This document shows positions 16,947 to 27,364 of a stretch of DNA of 64,000 nt, in pieces (within the stretch, counting starts at the first letter, position 1; each line of letters starts with the position of its first letter). The notes below the pieces were generated by a model that was not told the DNA's origin, made no database searches, and was given only the letters and a program-made list of their open reading frames with translations. Source of the stretch: Ignavibacteria bacterium RIFOXYB12_FULL_35_14. GTDB taxonomy: Bacteria; Bacteroidota; Ignavibacteria; Ignavibacteriales; Ignavibacteriaceae. The position numbers and the translations under genes are program-made. The stretch lies in NCBI GenBank assembly GCA_001803045.1, contig MHAR01000023.1, positions 54,753 to 118,752 of the forward strand, read 5' to 3'.

Positions 16947-18536
16947 ATGAAAAGATTAATTTCTACACTAAGAATTTCACCACTTCTTTTAGCTTTAATA
17001 ATCGGCTGCTTTGATTTACCCGAAGAACTAATTCTGCCAGAATGGGATGTTGATTTGAATGTTCCAATAACCAATAAGACCTATACAATTTATGATATGT
17101 TTAAGCCCGAATCAAAGAATTCCTTAACTAGTACTCTCACCGGAGATGATTTTTATTTGGTTCAATCGGGCGATTATGGAGCTAAATCTGAAGTCGCAAA
17201 TTATTTAGACATGTTTGATCAGGGTCCTATTTCACAAAGTTTTGTAATTCCTGCAAATACACCTGAAACTACTACGTTTCTTGTCTTCCCCGATGAAATG
17301 GAGATTGAAGAAGCCACTTTTAAAAGTGGTTTTCTATCGTTTGCGATTCAGAATCCTTCAAATGGAGTGATTTTAACTTTATTTCGAATTCCCGGTATAA
17401 TAAAACCAAACGGTACTGAGCTACAAATTGAGTGCAGTCTTCCGGCTTTCAGTAGCGATTCAATTATTTATGATTTAACAGATCATCGATATTCGATTCC
17501 AGTAAATCAGCAGGAACAAAATAAAAACAGTTTACAAATGGTAGCTTCTGCGAATAGTCCCGTCAGTGGGTCTTTTGAGAATGTAAATTCCTACTTGTTC
17601 AATTTCAGTTTTAGCTCACTCACCGGCTCAATACAAAGAACATCTTTAGGGAATAAACGAATTTCAACTTCACTGGACTTGAATGATGCAGCTGATTTTA
17701 GAGACAAATTCTTTATCAAGGAAGGATCGCTCAGTTTACGAACGGAATATATTTCGACCAATCAGAACAACTTTGGGTTTGAGGTATCGAATATTCAAAT
17801 AAGCGCAATGCGCAAAAATGGTGAACAAAAACTTTTAAGAAGAATTGACGGACAAAGTATAACCTTTAGTTTAGTAAACGGATCTTATAATCTGACATTT
17901 GATGAAAGCAATAGCAATTTGACAGAATTTATTTCGTTCCTTCCAGATTCAGTAGTGATATCAGCCGAGTATATTCTGAATCCTTCAAATGATCATTTAG
18001 TTAGGATAGTTTCCAATCAAGATTCAATTATGTTTTCAGTTCAATTATCTACTAAAAGTATTTTTGCAATTAAGCAAACTAACTTTACTGATACACTTGA
18101 AATTGATTTAAGTCAAGATGATCGTGAAAAAATACGTGATGGAATGGGGGCTGACTTAAATATTTATCTTGAAAATGCCATTCCGATTGACGCGTTTGTT
18201 AAAGTAACACTCACTGATGAAAATTATTCACCGCTATTCACTCTTACAAAAAATCAAAATGGAGTTGATTCATTGCAATTTCTTGGAAGTCAGGTTAATA
18301 ATAACACGGGACAAATAATTTCTCCAACCGTAACATTAAATACAATTAAGCTTGATTCAGCAAAAATTATGCAGTTATCCAATGCACATTATGTTATCAT
18401 CTCGACCACGATGAACACGAAAAACGCTACCAATGAAAATCCTAATCCTCCAACTGTTCAATTTAAATCCTCTGATTGGGTGAATATAAAATGTTATGGA
18501 AGAGTCAAATATCATTTTGGTTCGGAGGAAAAATAG
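16947..18536 (+). CDS. Large lipoprotein of unknown function
   Basis: A lipoprotein signal sequence with lipobox IIGC (LLLALIIGC) precedes about 500 residues of beta-rich, Ser/Asn/Thr-rich sequence. No domain is recognised. The start at the second ATG (16947) gives a standard signal peptide; an ATG two codons upstream is also possible. It ends 2 bp before the start of an outer-membrane beta-barrel protein, so the two are likely partners at the outer membrane. Confidence 0.72.
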   Translation: MKRLISTLRISPLLLALIIGCFDLPEELILPEWDVDLNVPITNKTYTIYDMFKPESKNSLTSTLTGDDFYLVQSGDYGAKSEVANYLDMFDQGPISQSFVIPANTPETTTFLVFPDEMEIEEATFKSGFLSFAIQNPSNGVILTLFRIPGIIKPNGTELQIECSLPAFSSDSIIYDLTDHRYSIPVNQQEQNKNSLQMVASANSPVSGSFENVNSYLFNFSFSSLTGSIQRTSLGNKRISTSLDLNDAADFRDKFFIKEGSLSLRTEYISTNQNNFGFEVSNIQISAMRKNGEQKLLRRIDGQSITFSLVNGSYNLTFDESNSNLTEFISFLPDSVVISAEYILNPSNDHLVRIVSNQDSIMFSVQLSTKSIFAIKQTNFTDTLEIDLSQDDREKIRDGMGADLNIYLENAIPIDAFVKVTLTDENYSPLFTLTKNQNGVDSLQFLGSQVNNNTGQIISPTVTLNTIKLDSAKIMQLSNAHYVIISTTMNTKNATNENPNPPTVQFKSSDWVNIKCYGRVKYHFGSEEK

Positions 18537-18538
18537 TC

Positions 18539-19975
18539 ATGAAAAATATTTTTATCCTTAAAAATTTATTGTTTGCTATTTTTTTAATTGGTGTAGTTTC
18601 TTCTACCGCATTTCCACAGTTTGGTTCTTCAGGAACTATTGATGCGAGAAGTATGGGATTGGCAAAAACATATAATTCAACTTCAATGGGAATTTATTCT
18701 ATTGGAATAAATCCAGCCAATCTTTCAATTATGGACGAAGGATCGGTGGAATTCTCGACGATTATTCCTTTACCATTTATTTCCTTTCATTCGGGAACAG
18801 ATTTTCTTTCAATGAATCAGCTTAATTATTATTTCGGAGGTGTTGATGGTAAAGCAAGGGTTTTAACTGAGAATGATAAGCAGGATTTTAATGAGCTTTT
18901 TTCTGATGGCGGAGCTGTATTTGCAAATTTTTCCACAACACTTTTTAGCTTTGCGCTTAAATCAAGTATAGAAACTGGATCATTTGCATTATCTGTTAGT
19001 GATTTTGCCGGCGGTAATGTTACAATTCCTCAAGCAATTGTTGATTTGGGATTGAATGGAAATCAACCAGGGAAAAAATATGATTTTAATGATGAGAAAT
19101 TTAAAAGCTGGTGGATAAGAAACTATGGAATTTCTTATTCACGGGAATTTCCAATGGAATCTGAGGGCTGGCTTAAAAATATTTCTGCAGGTATCTCATT
19201 TAAGCTTGTTCATGGTTATTATTATGCCGGAATTGAAAAAGTTAATACAAACATTGAAACCGGTTCATATAATGAGATTACAGGTAATGCAGATATGATT
19301 GGGTACTCAGCTTTTTCAGATGGATTTGGAGTGAAATATGATTTTGATTCTTTAGAACATGAATCGAAGCTCGGTTTGTTCATGCCCCCTGCCGGTAATG
19401 GTTTTGGTTTTGACCTCGGACTATCCTTTCGGCTGGAAGATAATTGGAATGTCTCTTTTGCTTTAACAGATATTGGCAGCATAAATTGGACAAAAAATGC
19501 TGCAAAGTTTAACGTTGAAAGTGAAATTTTTATTGATGATTTGACAAATGAAGAACAATTAGATTCTCTGAAAGATAAATTTACAGGAAATGCTGAAGCG
19601 ATAGGAAGCTTCTCAACAGGATTACCAACTGTTTTCAGATTTGGATTGGGATACGCTGTAAATGAAGAAGACAATTTCCTTCCAGGAACATTACTTTTGG
19701 GACTTGACTATAATCAAGGTTTTAATGATTTACCCGGCAACAGTTTAACTCCCCGCGTATCTTTTGGATTTGAATGGAAACCGGGAGACTGGATTCCTTA
19801 TTTGCGAAGCGGAATTTCTATCGGAGGATCTGATGGATTTGCATGGGCAGTTGGATTAGGTCTGTATACAGGTGTTATCGAATTCAATTTTGCAACATCA
19901 TATTTTCAAACAATTGTATCACCAAATGCTGCGAAGCAAATTTCATTCGCGTTTGGTTCAAGATGGAAGTTTTAA
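18539..19975 (+). CDS. Outer-membrane beta-barrel protein (DUF5723-like)
   Basis: A 478-aa protein with a signal peptide (LKNLLFAIFLIGVVSSTAF) followed by IDARSMGLAKTYNSTSMGIYSIGINPANLS, the start typical of Bacteroidota FadL/PorV-related barrels in which MG motifs and NPANL recur. Alternating hydrophobic strands run to a C-terminal aromatic (SRWKF), as expected for barrel assembly. The start is the ATG at 18539, with GGAGG 7-11 bp upstream; reading frames further upstream overlap the lipoprotein. It is co-transcribed with that lipoprotein. Confidence 0.75.
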   Translation: MKNIFILKNLLFAIFLIGVVSSTAFPQFGSSGTIDARSMGLAKTYNSTSMGIYSIGINPANLSIMDEGSVEFSTIIPLPFISFHSGTDFLSMNQLNYYFGGVDGKARVLTENDKQDFNELFSDGGAVFANFSTTLFSFALKSSIETGSFALSVSDFAGGNVTIPQAIVDLGLNGNQPGKKYDFNDEKFKSWWIRNYGISYSREFPMESEGWLKNISAGISFKLVHGYYYAGIEKVNTNIETGSYNEITGNADMIGYSAFSDGFGVKYDFDSLEHESKLGLFMPPAGNGFGFDLGLSFRLEDNWNVSFALTDIGSINWTKNAAKFNVESEIFIDDLTNEEQLDSLKDKFTGNAEAIGSFSTGLPTVFRFGLGYAVNEEDNFLPGTLLLGLDYNQGFNDLPGNSLTPRVSFGFEWKPGDWIPYLRSGISIGGSDGFAWAVGLGLYTGVIEFNFATSYFQTIVSPNAAKQISFAFGSRWKF

Positions 19976-19976
19976 G

Positions 19977-21062
19977 TTATTGACGTATGCGGGGAAGATT
20001 TATTAAGGCGGCAGTAAGAAAAACTAAATTTGCAAACCATGCGGTAAGCATAGGATCAATTGCACCGTTTTTTCCGAATGCTTGGCTAACCTTAGAGAAA
20101 ACCAAATATATAAACGTAACTAAAATATTTATTCCTATCTGAACTGCTAATCCGCCTCGTCTTCTCTTAGCTGCAGCAAGCGGAATTCCGAATAGCACAA
20201 CAACAATGCTAGACATCGAAAATGAAAATCGTGAATAGTACTCGATAAGTATATTCTTCGGATCAGTTCCTTCCCGCATTTGCGATCCTATCATTTTTTT
20301 AAGATCAGCTAAATTCATCTCCTCAGGCTTTTGCTGTTTTGAAGCTAAATCATCAGGATGAAAATTAAGATCCGAAAAAGACAGCTGATTAAAATAACTA
20401 GCCGATTCTCTTTCTAAACTAAAAAATCTTTTTACACCATTTTCGGCGATCCATTTTCTTGATGTAGTATCGTAAGTCATCTTCACAGCATCAATACGTG
20501 AAATCATTTTTGTGGGATCTGCTAAATCAAACTCCTGAATGCTGACGCGATGAGCTTGATTCTGCGAATTGTCGAAGTATGCAATGTTTATAATCTTTGA
20601 TGGAGTATCTTTGAAGAAAATGTTGCTTCCAATAAAAACAAAACCTCTGTTCAAATATTTCCGTTCAAGATTTACCTTTACTGAATTTGCATGAGGGACT
20701 ACATAACCTGCAAAATAAATGGATAATGCACAGACAAATAATGTTGTAATGAGAAAAGGAATCATGAATCGGAAAAGACTCACACCACTTGCTTTGATTG
20801 CAGTTATCTCGCTGAGGTTAGCAGCTTTACCTGCAGTAAATAATGCCGCAAAAAGAACGGCAACAGGCGTTATCAGCTTTATTATTTCAGGAGAAAAGAC
20901 AAGGTAATAATTCAAAATAATATCCATTGAGACATTTTGGTCAATGAAATCATCCAAGTTTTCCATCATGTCAATCACTACAAATATTAAGGTGAAAGCT
21001 AGCAAACCAAAAATGATGGTGAGCAGGAATTGTTTGATTAGATATCTGTCAAGAATTTTCAT
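19977..21062 (-). CDS. lptG: LptG-like permease of the lipopolysaccharide export ABC transporter
   Basis: YjgP/YjgQ family inner-membrane protein. The first six hydrophobic segments are arranged as three near the N-terminus and three near the C-terminus, with a periplasmic beta-jellyroll between. The family start ILDRYLIKQFLLTI and the C-terminal SFSMSSIVVVLFGIPLAAAKRRRGG are visible. LptF and LptG with LptB extract LPS from the inner membrane. It begins directly at the stop of the upstream paralogue (TAAATG), so it is translationally coupled. No lptB or lptC is nearby. Confidence 0.85.
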   Translation of the reverse strand: MKILDRYLIKQFLLTIIFGLLAFTLIFVVIDMMENLDDFIDQNVSMDIILNYYLVFSPEIIKLITPVAVLFAALFTAGKAANLSEITAIKASGVSLFRFMIPFLITTLFVCALSIYFAGYVVPHANSVKVNLERKYLNRGFVFIGSNIFFKDTPSKIINIAYFDNSQNQAHRVSIQEFDLADPTKMISRIDAVKMTYDTTSRKWIAENGVKRFFSLERESASYFNQLSFSDLNFHPDDLASKQQKPEEMNLADLKKMIGSQMREGTDPKNILIEYYSRFSFSMSSIVVVLFGIPLAAAKRRRGGLAVQIGINILVTFIYLVFSKVSQAFGKNGAIDPMLTAWFANLVFLTAALINLPRIRQ

Positions 21063-22433
21063 TTATTCTTCAACCACTTCCTCTTGTGGTCCCCATGTTT
21101 TAGGAATTAATTTTTTAAACCAATTAAATTCTAGAGTAATTGTTTCTCTTACCGATTTCATCGTAAGTAAAATTCCGGCAGCGCCAATCAAGAAATTAGC
21201 TGACCACATTCCCAAGAAAGGAGAGAGTAGATTTCTGTCAGCAAGCTTTTCCCCACCAATTAGAAATGCCCAGTAAATTAAAAAGAAAAATAAGCTGATA
21301 CTGGCAGCCATTCCAAATCCGCCTCTTCTCGTCATCACTCCTAAAGGAGCGCCAATTAAAACGAAAACAATGCATGCTGCCGGAAGGGAATATTTCTTGT
21401 GAATTTCAACCCAGTATTTATTTATCTCGCCTTCTGTGAATTCAACTCTTTTTACATTTGAGACTATAACATTTCTAGCTGTATTCATTTTTTCAATTGC
21501 TTTGACATAAAGAAATTGTTTATCGGCGGTTTTGTAATATGCCCGAGATTCTTTTGAAGTAGAATCGATAAAGAAATATTTACCTGTTTCATTTGCAATT
21601 GATACTGTTTGGCTGTTCTTAATGGTCTGCAAACTATCGACGATATATTTCATATCCCTCGAACTAAGTTCTCTATCTCCCCGAGGACCTCCTGGAGTTG
21701 ATTGTTGAAAAGAAAATTGATCTGCATTCATCGTGATCCTATGATTTGAAAAAACGAGTTTTCGATACATATTTTTTCTCATCGTTTCCGATTCATGAAT
21801 TTCACCGCGTTCGAGTTCCATGATCAGCTTTGTTTGATCGTTTGAAAAATAGATTTTACCTTGTTCTGCGGTAACAACATTTATTTTTACAGGATCGGTG
21901 TAATCATAAATAGTTACTCCAGCTAATTCATTTGAATTCTTATCAATTTCTCTGACAAGGATTGCATAATTTGTAACCTCCTGCGAGAATAATCCCGGCT
22001 CTAAAGATAGAGTCGGTTTGGTGCGGCTAATATCAAACGTTAACAATTTTGCTTTATGATTGGCATCAGGCAAAACATTATTGTTAAATAATATAAGCAG
22101 GTAACAAAGAATAACACTTGCTGCCAACGGCCCAATCATCATTTTCCATAAGCTCGCTCCTGAGGATTTAATGATGGTGATTTCATTGTTTTGCGACAAT
22201 GCACCAAATGCCATGAGTGTTGCAACTAGACATGCCATCGGAACAACCAACACTATCATCCACGCCAGGTTATAAGCTATGAGCTGTAAAACGATGAATG
22301 TATCGAGACCTTTACCAACAAGTCGATCTGCAAACTTCATTAAGAATTGCAGAAGAAGAATGCATGTTAAAGTAAAAATCGAAAATACAAACGGTGCAAA
22401 ATGACTTCTAAGTATGTAGCGAATTAAGATCAT
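21063..22433 (-). CDS. lptF: LptF-like permease of the lipopolysaccharide export ABC transporter
   Basis: First of two adjacent YjgP/YjgQ permeases. The N-terminus MILIRYILRSHFAPFVFSIF and the later LPAACIVFVLIGAPLGVMTRRGG are family signatures. At 456 aa it is longer than LptG because the periplasmic region (about 190-340) is extended. I call it LptF from its position ahead of LptG and its length; the two are close paralogues and the F/G labels could be exchanged. The 218-bp gap upstream is shared with a divergent peptidase gene and must hold both promoters. Confidence 0.82.
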   Translation of the reverse strand: MILIRYILRSHFAPFVFSIFTLTCILLLQFLMKFADRLVGKGLDTFIVLQLIAYNLAWMIVLVVPMACLVATLMAFGALSQNNEITIIKSSGASLWKMMIGPLAASVILCYLLILFNNNVLPDANHKAKLLTFDISRTKPTLSLEPGLFSQEVTNYAILVREIDKNSNELAGVTIYDYTDPVKINVVTAEQGKIYFSNDQTKLIMELERGEIHESETMRKNMYRKLVFSNHRITMNADQFSFQQSTPGGPRGDRELSSRDMKYIVDSLQTIKNSQTVSIANETGKYFFIDSTSKESRAYYKTADKQFLYVKAIEKMNTARNVIVSNVKRVEFTEGEINKYWVEIHKKYSLPAACIVFVLIGAPLGVMTRRGGFGMAASISLFFFLIYWAFLIGGEKLADRNLLSPFLGMWSANFLIGAAGILLTMKSVRETITLEFNWFKKLIPKTWGPQEEVVEE

Positions 22434-22651
22434 AGAGCGAAAATAACACCGCTTTAGTTGGTTAACAAGAATTAAAGTTAATCGTTATAATCGAGATCCT
22501 TTCTATCCTGAATTCTGTCTTCCGAATTAACGAACAATTATTTAAGTTTATAATGATAGAGTTACAAAAATTAAGCTCAAATACATTTTTTTGTAATTCA
22601 TTTATAAAGGTTTTTGAACTAGCATCACAATAAATTTATTGGAGGAAAAAA

Positions 22652-24019
22652 TTGGAAGAAGTGATTAAATATATTAATGAAAATCGTGAAGCATTCATTA
22701 ACGAACTGAAAGACTTTCTAAGAATCCCTAGCATCAGCACACTTACCGAAAATAAAAAAGATATAAACGATTGTGCAAACTTTGTGATGGAAAAACTTAA
22801 GCAAGCTGGAATGAGCCGTGTTAAAATATTTCAGTCTGAAGGACATCCCATAGTTTACGGCGAGTGGCTCGGAGCACCCGGCAAACCTACAATTTTAGTT
22901 TATGGTCATTATGATGTTCAGCCAGTTGATCCGATTGATTTATGGGACAGCCCACCTTTTGAACCAACGATAAAAAATGAAAAAATTTATGCACGCGGTG
23001 CTACTGACGATAAAGGACAAATTTTCATGCATTTTAAAAGTGTCGAATCATTCTTCAGAACGGTTGGAAGTCCTCCTGTAAATATTAAATTCTTAATCGA
23101 AGGTGAAGAAGAAATCGGAAGCGAACATCTTGAGCCTTTCATTAATAATAATATTGATTTGCTAAAATGTGATGCTGTCCTCATTTCTGATACTTCGCTT
23201 TATGCACCGGGCGTTCCAACTTTAACTTATGGTTTACGGGGTTTAGCTTATATGGAAGTGGAAGTCACTGGTCCGAATAGAGACTTACACTCTGGAACCT
23301 TTGGAGGTTCGGTTGGAAATCCGATAAATACTTTGGCACACATAATTAATAAACTTCATGATAAAGATGGTAAGATTACAATTCCCGGATTTTACAAAGA
23401 TGTTCTTAAGCTCACAAAAAAAGAAAGAGAAAACTACAAATTGCTGAAATTCTCCGAGAAAAAATTTGCAAAAGAACTTGGTGTTTCAAAACTTCATGGT
23501 GAAAAGGGATTTTCAACTCTTGAAAGGATTTGGGCGAGACCAACATTAGACTGCAATGGGATTTTTGGTGGTTTTACGGGCAAAGGAGCAAAGACCGTTC
23601 TTCCATCTAAAGCTACTGCTAAGATTAGTATGAGGCTAGTACCAAACCAAGATCCTAATAAGGTTGCAAAGCAGTTTACTAAGCACATTCAAAAATTAGC
23701 TCCTAAATTTGTCAAGGTGAAAGTATCCAATCTGCACGGCGGTTTTCCAAGTATGACTTCGCTTGACAGTCGTGCAACAATTGCAGCAGCAAAGGCAATG
23801 GAAAAAGCTTTTGGTAAGAAAACTGTTTTTATTCGTGAAGGCGGCTCGATTCCAATTGTTACTGTGTTTGCTAAAAAACTAAAAGCACCTGTGGTTCTTA
23901 TGGGACTTGGATTAAACTCTGAAAATTTACATTCACCTAATGAACATTTTGATTTGAATCATTTTCATCTTGGAATTATCAGCTCTGCTAATTTCATCAA
24001 GGAATTTTCCACAGCTTAA
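22652..24019 (+). CDS. M20-family metallopeptidase (dipeptidase)
   Basis: A 455-aa cytosolic di-zinc peptidase. Metal ligands and catalytic residues are seen in VYGHYDVQP (His and Asp, about 89-97), ARGATDDKGQ (bridging Asp), LIEGEEEIGSEH (catalytic Glu pair) and the late LGLNSENLHSPNEHF (His). The lid or dimer domain includes RDLHSGTFGGSVGNP. The pattern fits the carnosinase-like M20 dipeptidases. The TTG start has an ideal GGAGG 7-8 bp upstream. It is monocistronic. Confidence 0.92.
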   Translation: MEEVIKYINENREAFINELKDFLRIPSISTLTENKKDINDCANFVMEKLKQAGMSRVKIFQSEGHPIVYGEWLGAPGKPTILVYGHYDVQPVDPIDLWDSPPFEPTIKNEKIYARGATDDKGQIFMHFKSVESFFRTVGSPPVNIKFLIEGEEEIGSEHLEPFINNNIDLLKCDAVLISDTSLYAPGVPTLTYGLRGLAYMEVEVTGPNRDLHSGTFGGSVGNPINTLAHIINKLHDKDGKITIPGFYKDVLKLTKKERENYKLLKFSEKKFAKELGVSKLHGEKGFSTLERIWARPTLDCNGIFGGFTGKGAKTVLPSKATAKISMRLVPNQDPNKVAKQFTKHIQKLAPKFVKVKVSNLHGGFPSMTSLDSRATIAAAKAMEKAFGKKTVFIREGGSIPIVTVFAKKLKAPVVLMGLGLNSENLHSPNEHFDLNHFHLGIISSANFIKEFSTA

Positions 24020-24164
24020 CGAACAATTACTTATGCTTGATTATAAACCAACGATGTAAAAGAATTATTGAAAAATGCTTGCTATAAAAGAAATTCACTG
24101 CGGGGGATGAGTTCATTTATTGACTTATAATTATCTCACAGTCTGTTAGGTCGGAATTAATTAT

Positions 24165-25049
24165 ATGAACTATCTAAACAAAATATTTTCTAAACCTAAT
24201 ATCTTAATAAAACTCTTTACGATTTTCGTTTTGATTTTCTTATTCGGATGTAACAATGAAAACGAAAAGGCAGGAAAAGAAAAATCTTCTGCAAAGGAAA
24301 TTGCTTATTCTCCGGATAGAGATGTTGATATTCAAAGGTACAACATCGAAGTTCGTAAAAAGCAGACTCATCAAAGATTTCCTTGTGATTCCATTTCTCT
24401 GATGGAATTTGTTTTGAACCACTTTCCCGAAGGTTCCTATCTAGTTAGTGACGACAGAACCACAACTTATGAGTTACCAAACCCTGCAATATTATACTAT
24501 CCCGAAGACAGACAATTTATTTTTGGTGTTGTTGCACGATCAAAACCGGGAGAGAGATTGATTGAAGTGAAAAATATTGTCGGTTATGATCAAAGTTTTA
24601 TTGACCTTGACAGTACAGAACTCGGCACAGCTTTTTTCTATCTCATTTTATTCAAGTGCGAAAATGGTAATTTTAAAATAATTTGGGAAGCTCCAATTCC
24701 TTCTCATGGGGGCTTTAATTATCTAACTCTGCAAAAATGGAATTTTAATTCAACAAAATTCATCAAAACAAATTTTCATTATGCGCAGGGTGTTGGAAAT
24801 ATCAGCTATAATTATTTTTTGATTGATGGTTTGGAAAATCTACCTCATTTGCTGATGACATATGAAGGAATCAATTTTAAGAGAACCATTTCGTATGTAA
24901 ATGAAGATAAATTTCCAGATTATTATGAGTATATTTACTACGACGACGGAAACAAAATAACTCCTGGAGATTCAATACCATTTGTATGGAATCTAAAAGA
25001 CAGCGTATATCAAAATCTTCTCAATAAGAAACATACTAGACCTTACTGA
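24165..25049 (+). CDS. Lipoprotein of unknown function
   Basis: A 294-aa protein with a lipoprotein signal peptide ending in the lipobox LFGC at about residue 29. A lysine/glutamate linker (NENEKAGKEKSS) then leads into a mixed alpha/beta region with no recognised domain. It contains tyrosine-rich stretches near the C-terminus (PDYYEYIYYDDG). The gene stands alone, with no close neighbours on either side. Confidence 0.68.
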   Translation: MNYLNKIFSKPNILIKLFTIFVLIFLFGCNNENEKAGKEKSSAKEIAYSPDRDVDIQRYNIEVRKKQTHQRFPCDSISLMEFVLNHFPEGSYLVSDDRTTTYELPNPAILYYPEDRQFIFGVVARSKPGERLIEVKNIVGYDQSFIDLDSTELGTAFFYLILFKCENGNFKIIWEAPIPSHGGFNYLTLQKWNFNSTKFIKTNFHYAQGVGNISYNYFLIDGLENLPHLLMTYEGINFKRTISYVNEDKFPDYYEYIYYDDGNKITPGDSIPFVWNLKDSVYQNLLNKKHTRPY

Positions 25050-25181
25050 ATTTTTTCATTAAAATTTTTTATGAATAGTTTTTCTAATTATCGATAATTA
25101 ACTATTTTTTAAATTATTAATCATTGTTTTAGAACAAAATGATTTGGGGATGATAAACCGGTAAATATCAAAAGGAGCATA

Positions 25182-26285
25182 ATGGAGGAAATAAATACAA
25201 CATCATCTCACATACCTGAAATTGCTGATCATGCAGCCAGTCCTTCCCAGGAAAACCAGGCAATAAATGGATTAAGCAAGCTTTCTCTTGTTGAAAGTGA
25301 ACTCAACACACTTTACACAGGTGTTGGTATGCGTGACCTATCGAGTTTAGGACTGATTGAATTAAGAGGAAATGATGCTCTCGATTTTCTGCATAGAATA
25401 AGTACAAATTCAATTAAAAATATTGTTAAGGGAGAAATTGCAAAGACAATTTTCACCACTGAAAAAGGCAAAATAATAGATACAGCCATAGTAATAAATC
25501 TTGATGAATACCAGCTGCTCGTTTGTAGTCGAGATCATCAGGAAAAGATGATGATATGGCTTCAAAAGTATGTAATATCCGATGATGTTAAGCTGAACAA
25601 TATCAATGGAAAGTACACTTTATTGGAAATCTTAGGTCCTCAGGCAGATTCTTTTATGACATTGATCAGTGGGAACATTGTAAATAATATACAGCTGAAC
25701 ACAATTAAAATTATTAACACTGAGGGAATAATTTTCTTCTTGATGAAGCATCATGATCACAATGGTCAACTAAATTATTGGATTTTAGCTGATCCAATCT
25801 ATGCACAAAAATTAATCCGTTATATTGTTGAAAATAGAGGTCCATTCGATTTTAATTTAATCGGTGAAGAAACTTATAATTATTACAGAGTTGAAAACGG
25901 AATTCCAATTGCTCCGAGTGAAATAAATGATCTATACACTCCGCATGATGTTGGTTTAATGAATTTTGTTAACACAACAAAAGGATGCTATATTGGCCAA
26001 GAAGTTATTGCACGGCTTGATACTTATGATAAAGTTCAAAAAAGTTTATGCGGATTTACTTTCTCCGAAAAAATTGATGATTACGAGAAATTTGCATTGT
26101 TTGATGAATCTAACATTGAAGCGGGAAACATTACTTCAACAATTTATTCTTATAAATTCAAAAAGTCTTTGGGATTGGGATTTGTAAAGCGTAAATATTG
26201 TGAAGAAGGAACAATTTTAACTGCTAAAAACAGCGATAGAAATCCTATCCGTGTTACCGTTAAAAAGCTTCCATTCAAAAAGTGA
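25182..26285 (+). CDS. ygfZ: YgfZ-like folate-binding iron-sulfur repair protein
   Basis: Member of the YgfZ/GcvT family, which uses tetrahydrofolate to help assemble or repair Fe-S enzymes. The diagnostic motif K-G-C-Y-I-G-Q-E is present at about residues 267-274 in TTKGCYIGQEVIARL. The N-terminal segment IELRGNDALDFLHRISTN is typical. The first 40 residues are an extra, low-complexity extension; a later start cannot be excluded. It overlaps the adenosyltransferase gene at GTGA, so they are co-translated. Confidence 0.87.
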   Translation: MEEINTTSSHIPEIADHAASPSQENQAINGLSKLSLVESELNTLYTGVGMRDLSSLGLIELRGNDALDFLHRISTNSIKNIVKGEIAKTIFTTEKGKIIDTAIVINLDEYQLLVCSRDHQEKMMIWLQKYVISDDVKLNNINGKYTLLEILGPQADSFMTLISGNIVNNIQLNTIKIINTEGIIFFLMKHHDHNGQLNYWILADPIYAQKLIRYIVENRGPFDFNLIGEETYNYYRVENGIPIAPSEINDLYTPHDVGLMNFVNTTKGCYIGQEVIARLDTYDKVQKSLCGFTFSEKIDDYEKFALFDESNIEAGNITSTIYSYKFKKSLGLGFVKRKYCEEGTILTAKNSDRNPIRVTVKKLPFKK

Positions 26286-26830
26286 AGATATACACAAAAT
26301 CCGGTGATAAAGGAGAAACAAGTCTTTTCGGCGGTGAAAGAGTTTCAAAAAAATCTGATAGAATTGAAGCATATGGTACAGTTGATGAGCTTAATTCCTT
26401 TATCGGTTTAGCAATAAGCGAAGCGTATGATTCCGATGTAAAAAAACTTCTTCTAAAAATTCAAAATCACTTGTTTATTGTCGGGTCAGATTTAGCTACT
26501 CCCAAAACAGATAAAACTAAAAAATTAAAAATCCAGAGAGTCTCCCCTAAATTTTATAAAGATATTGAAAAAGCGATTGATAACTTCGATTCTAAGTTAG
26601 ATAGTCTGAAAAATTTTATTCTTCCGGGAGGATCAAAAAGTTCTGCTTTACTCCATATTTGCCGAACAGTTACCCGTAGAGCAGAACGAAGAGTTGTGGC
26701 ATTAAATAATACGGTGAAGGTTGGAAGCAATATCATTATATTTTTAAACAGATTGTCTGATCTATGCTTTGTTCTTGCACGTTATGAAAACAAAGTCTCA
26801 GGCATTACCGATACTAAATGGAACAAATAG
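26282..26830 (+). CDS. Cob(I)alamin adenosyltransferase, PduO type
   Basis: Makes adenosylcobalamin from cob(I)alamin and ATP. The 182-aa protein begins with KIYTKSGDKGETSLFGGERV, the ATP-binding signature of the PduO/MMAB family, followed by DRIEAYGTVDELNSFIG. The C-terminal helix has the conserved RTVTRRAERRV and the NRLSDLCFVLAR motif. Its GTG start overlaps the ygfZ stop. It indicates that the host uses B12-dependent enzymes; none is in this window. Confidence 0.93.
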   Translation: MKIYTKSGDKGETSLFGGERVSKKSDRIEAYGTVDELNSFIGLAISEAYDSDVKKLLLKIQNHLFIVGSDLATPKTDKTKKLKIQRVSPKFYKDIEKAIDNFDSKLDSLKNFILPGGSKSSALLHICRTVTRRAERRVVALNNTVKVGSNIIIFLNRLSDLCFVLARYENKVSGITDTKWNK

Positions 26831-26879
26831 CATTCAAACTTGTTTGATATTTGATATTTGGTGTTTGTGATTTCACCCT

Positions 26880-27234
26880 GGGGGTGAATTTGGTTTCGAC
26901 GGGGTTAAAGAAGCTTAGGACTGCACACCGTGTTCCCCAGAGTACACGTAAAACAATTGGGACAAAAAATAACTGGCGAATATAACTACGCCTTAGCTGC
27001 TTAATTAAATAAGCAGCCGTTTACCAAGTTTTTTCATGCCGGAATTTGGATAAACGTCGTTTAGGTATGATAGCCGATGCTGTTGCTTGTGCAGATAAAG
27101 CGAATTTCACAGCAAGCAGACTTTAAGCGATCCCGGTCTGTTTGGTAACTTAAAGCTAAAATAAATACAGACTATGTGTGTAGACGTTCTTTGGATCTTA
27201 ACTTCGGACGCGAGTTCGACTCTCGCCACCTCCA
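26880..27234 (+). ncRNA. ssrA: tmRNA
   Basis: The 5' end GGGGGTGAATTTGGTTTCGA and the 3' end TTCGACTCTCGCCACCTCCA pair into a tRNA-like acceptor stem of 7 bp (26880-26886 with 27227-27233, one G-U). The T-arm sequence GTTCGAC is present. The mRNA-like part starts at GGC 26975 and encodes the tag GEYNYALAA with TAA at 27002-27004, the form known from Bacteroidota. It rescues stalled ribosomes. A perfect 10-bp hairpin follows at 27240-27270 and may end transcription. The exact mature ends are inferred from pairing. Confidence 0.95.
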
Positions 27235-27239
27235 CTCTG

Positions 27240-27272
27240 GCTTCGTTTTGAACTTTGTGAAAAACGAAGCTT
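27240..27272 (+). terminator. Hairpin immediately downstream of ssrA
   Basis: GCTTCGTTTT (27240-27249) pairs perfectly with AAAACGAAGC (27261-27270) around an 11-nt loop. The following T-tract is weak, so it may be a 3' stabilising hairpin rather than a strong terminator. Confidence 0.55.
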
Positions 27273-27364
27273 GATTTGGCGAAGTCCTTTCATGGACGAA
27301 GACGAATATGACAAAATTCATATAAGTAACTCACGTTACGCAAGTGAATAATGAAAATTCGTAA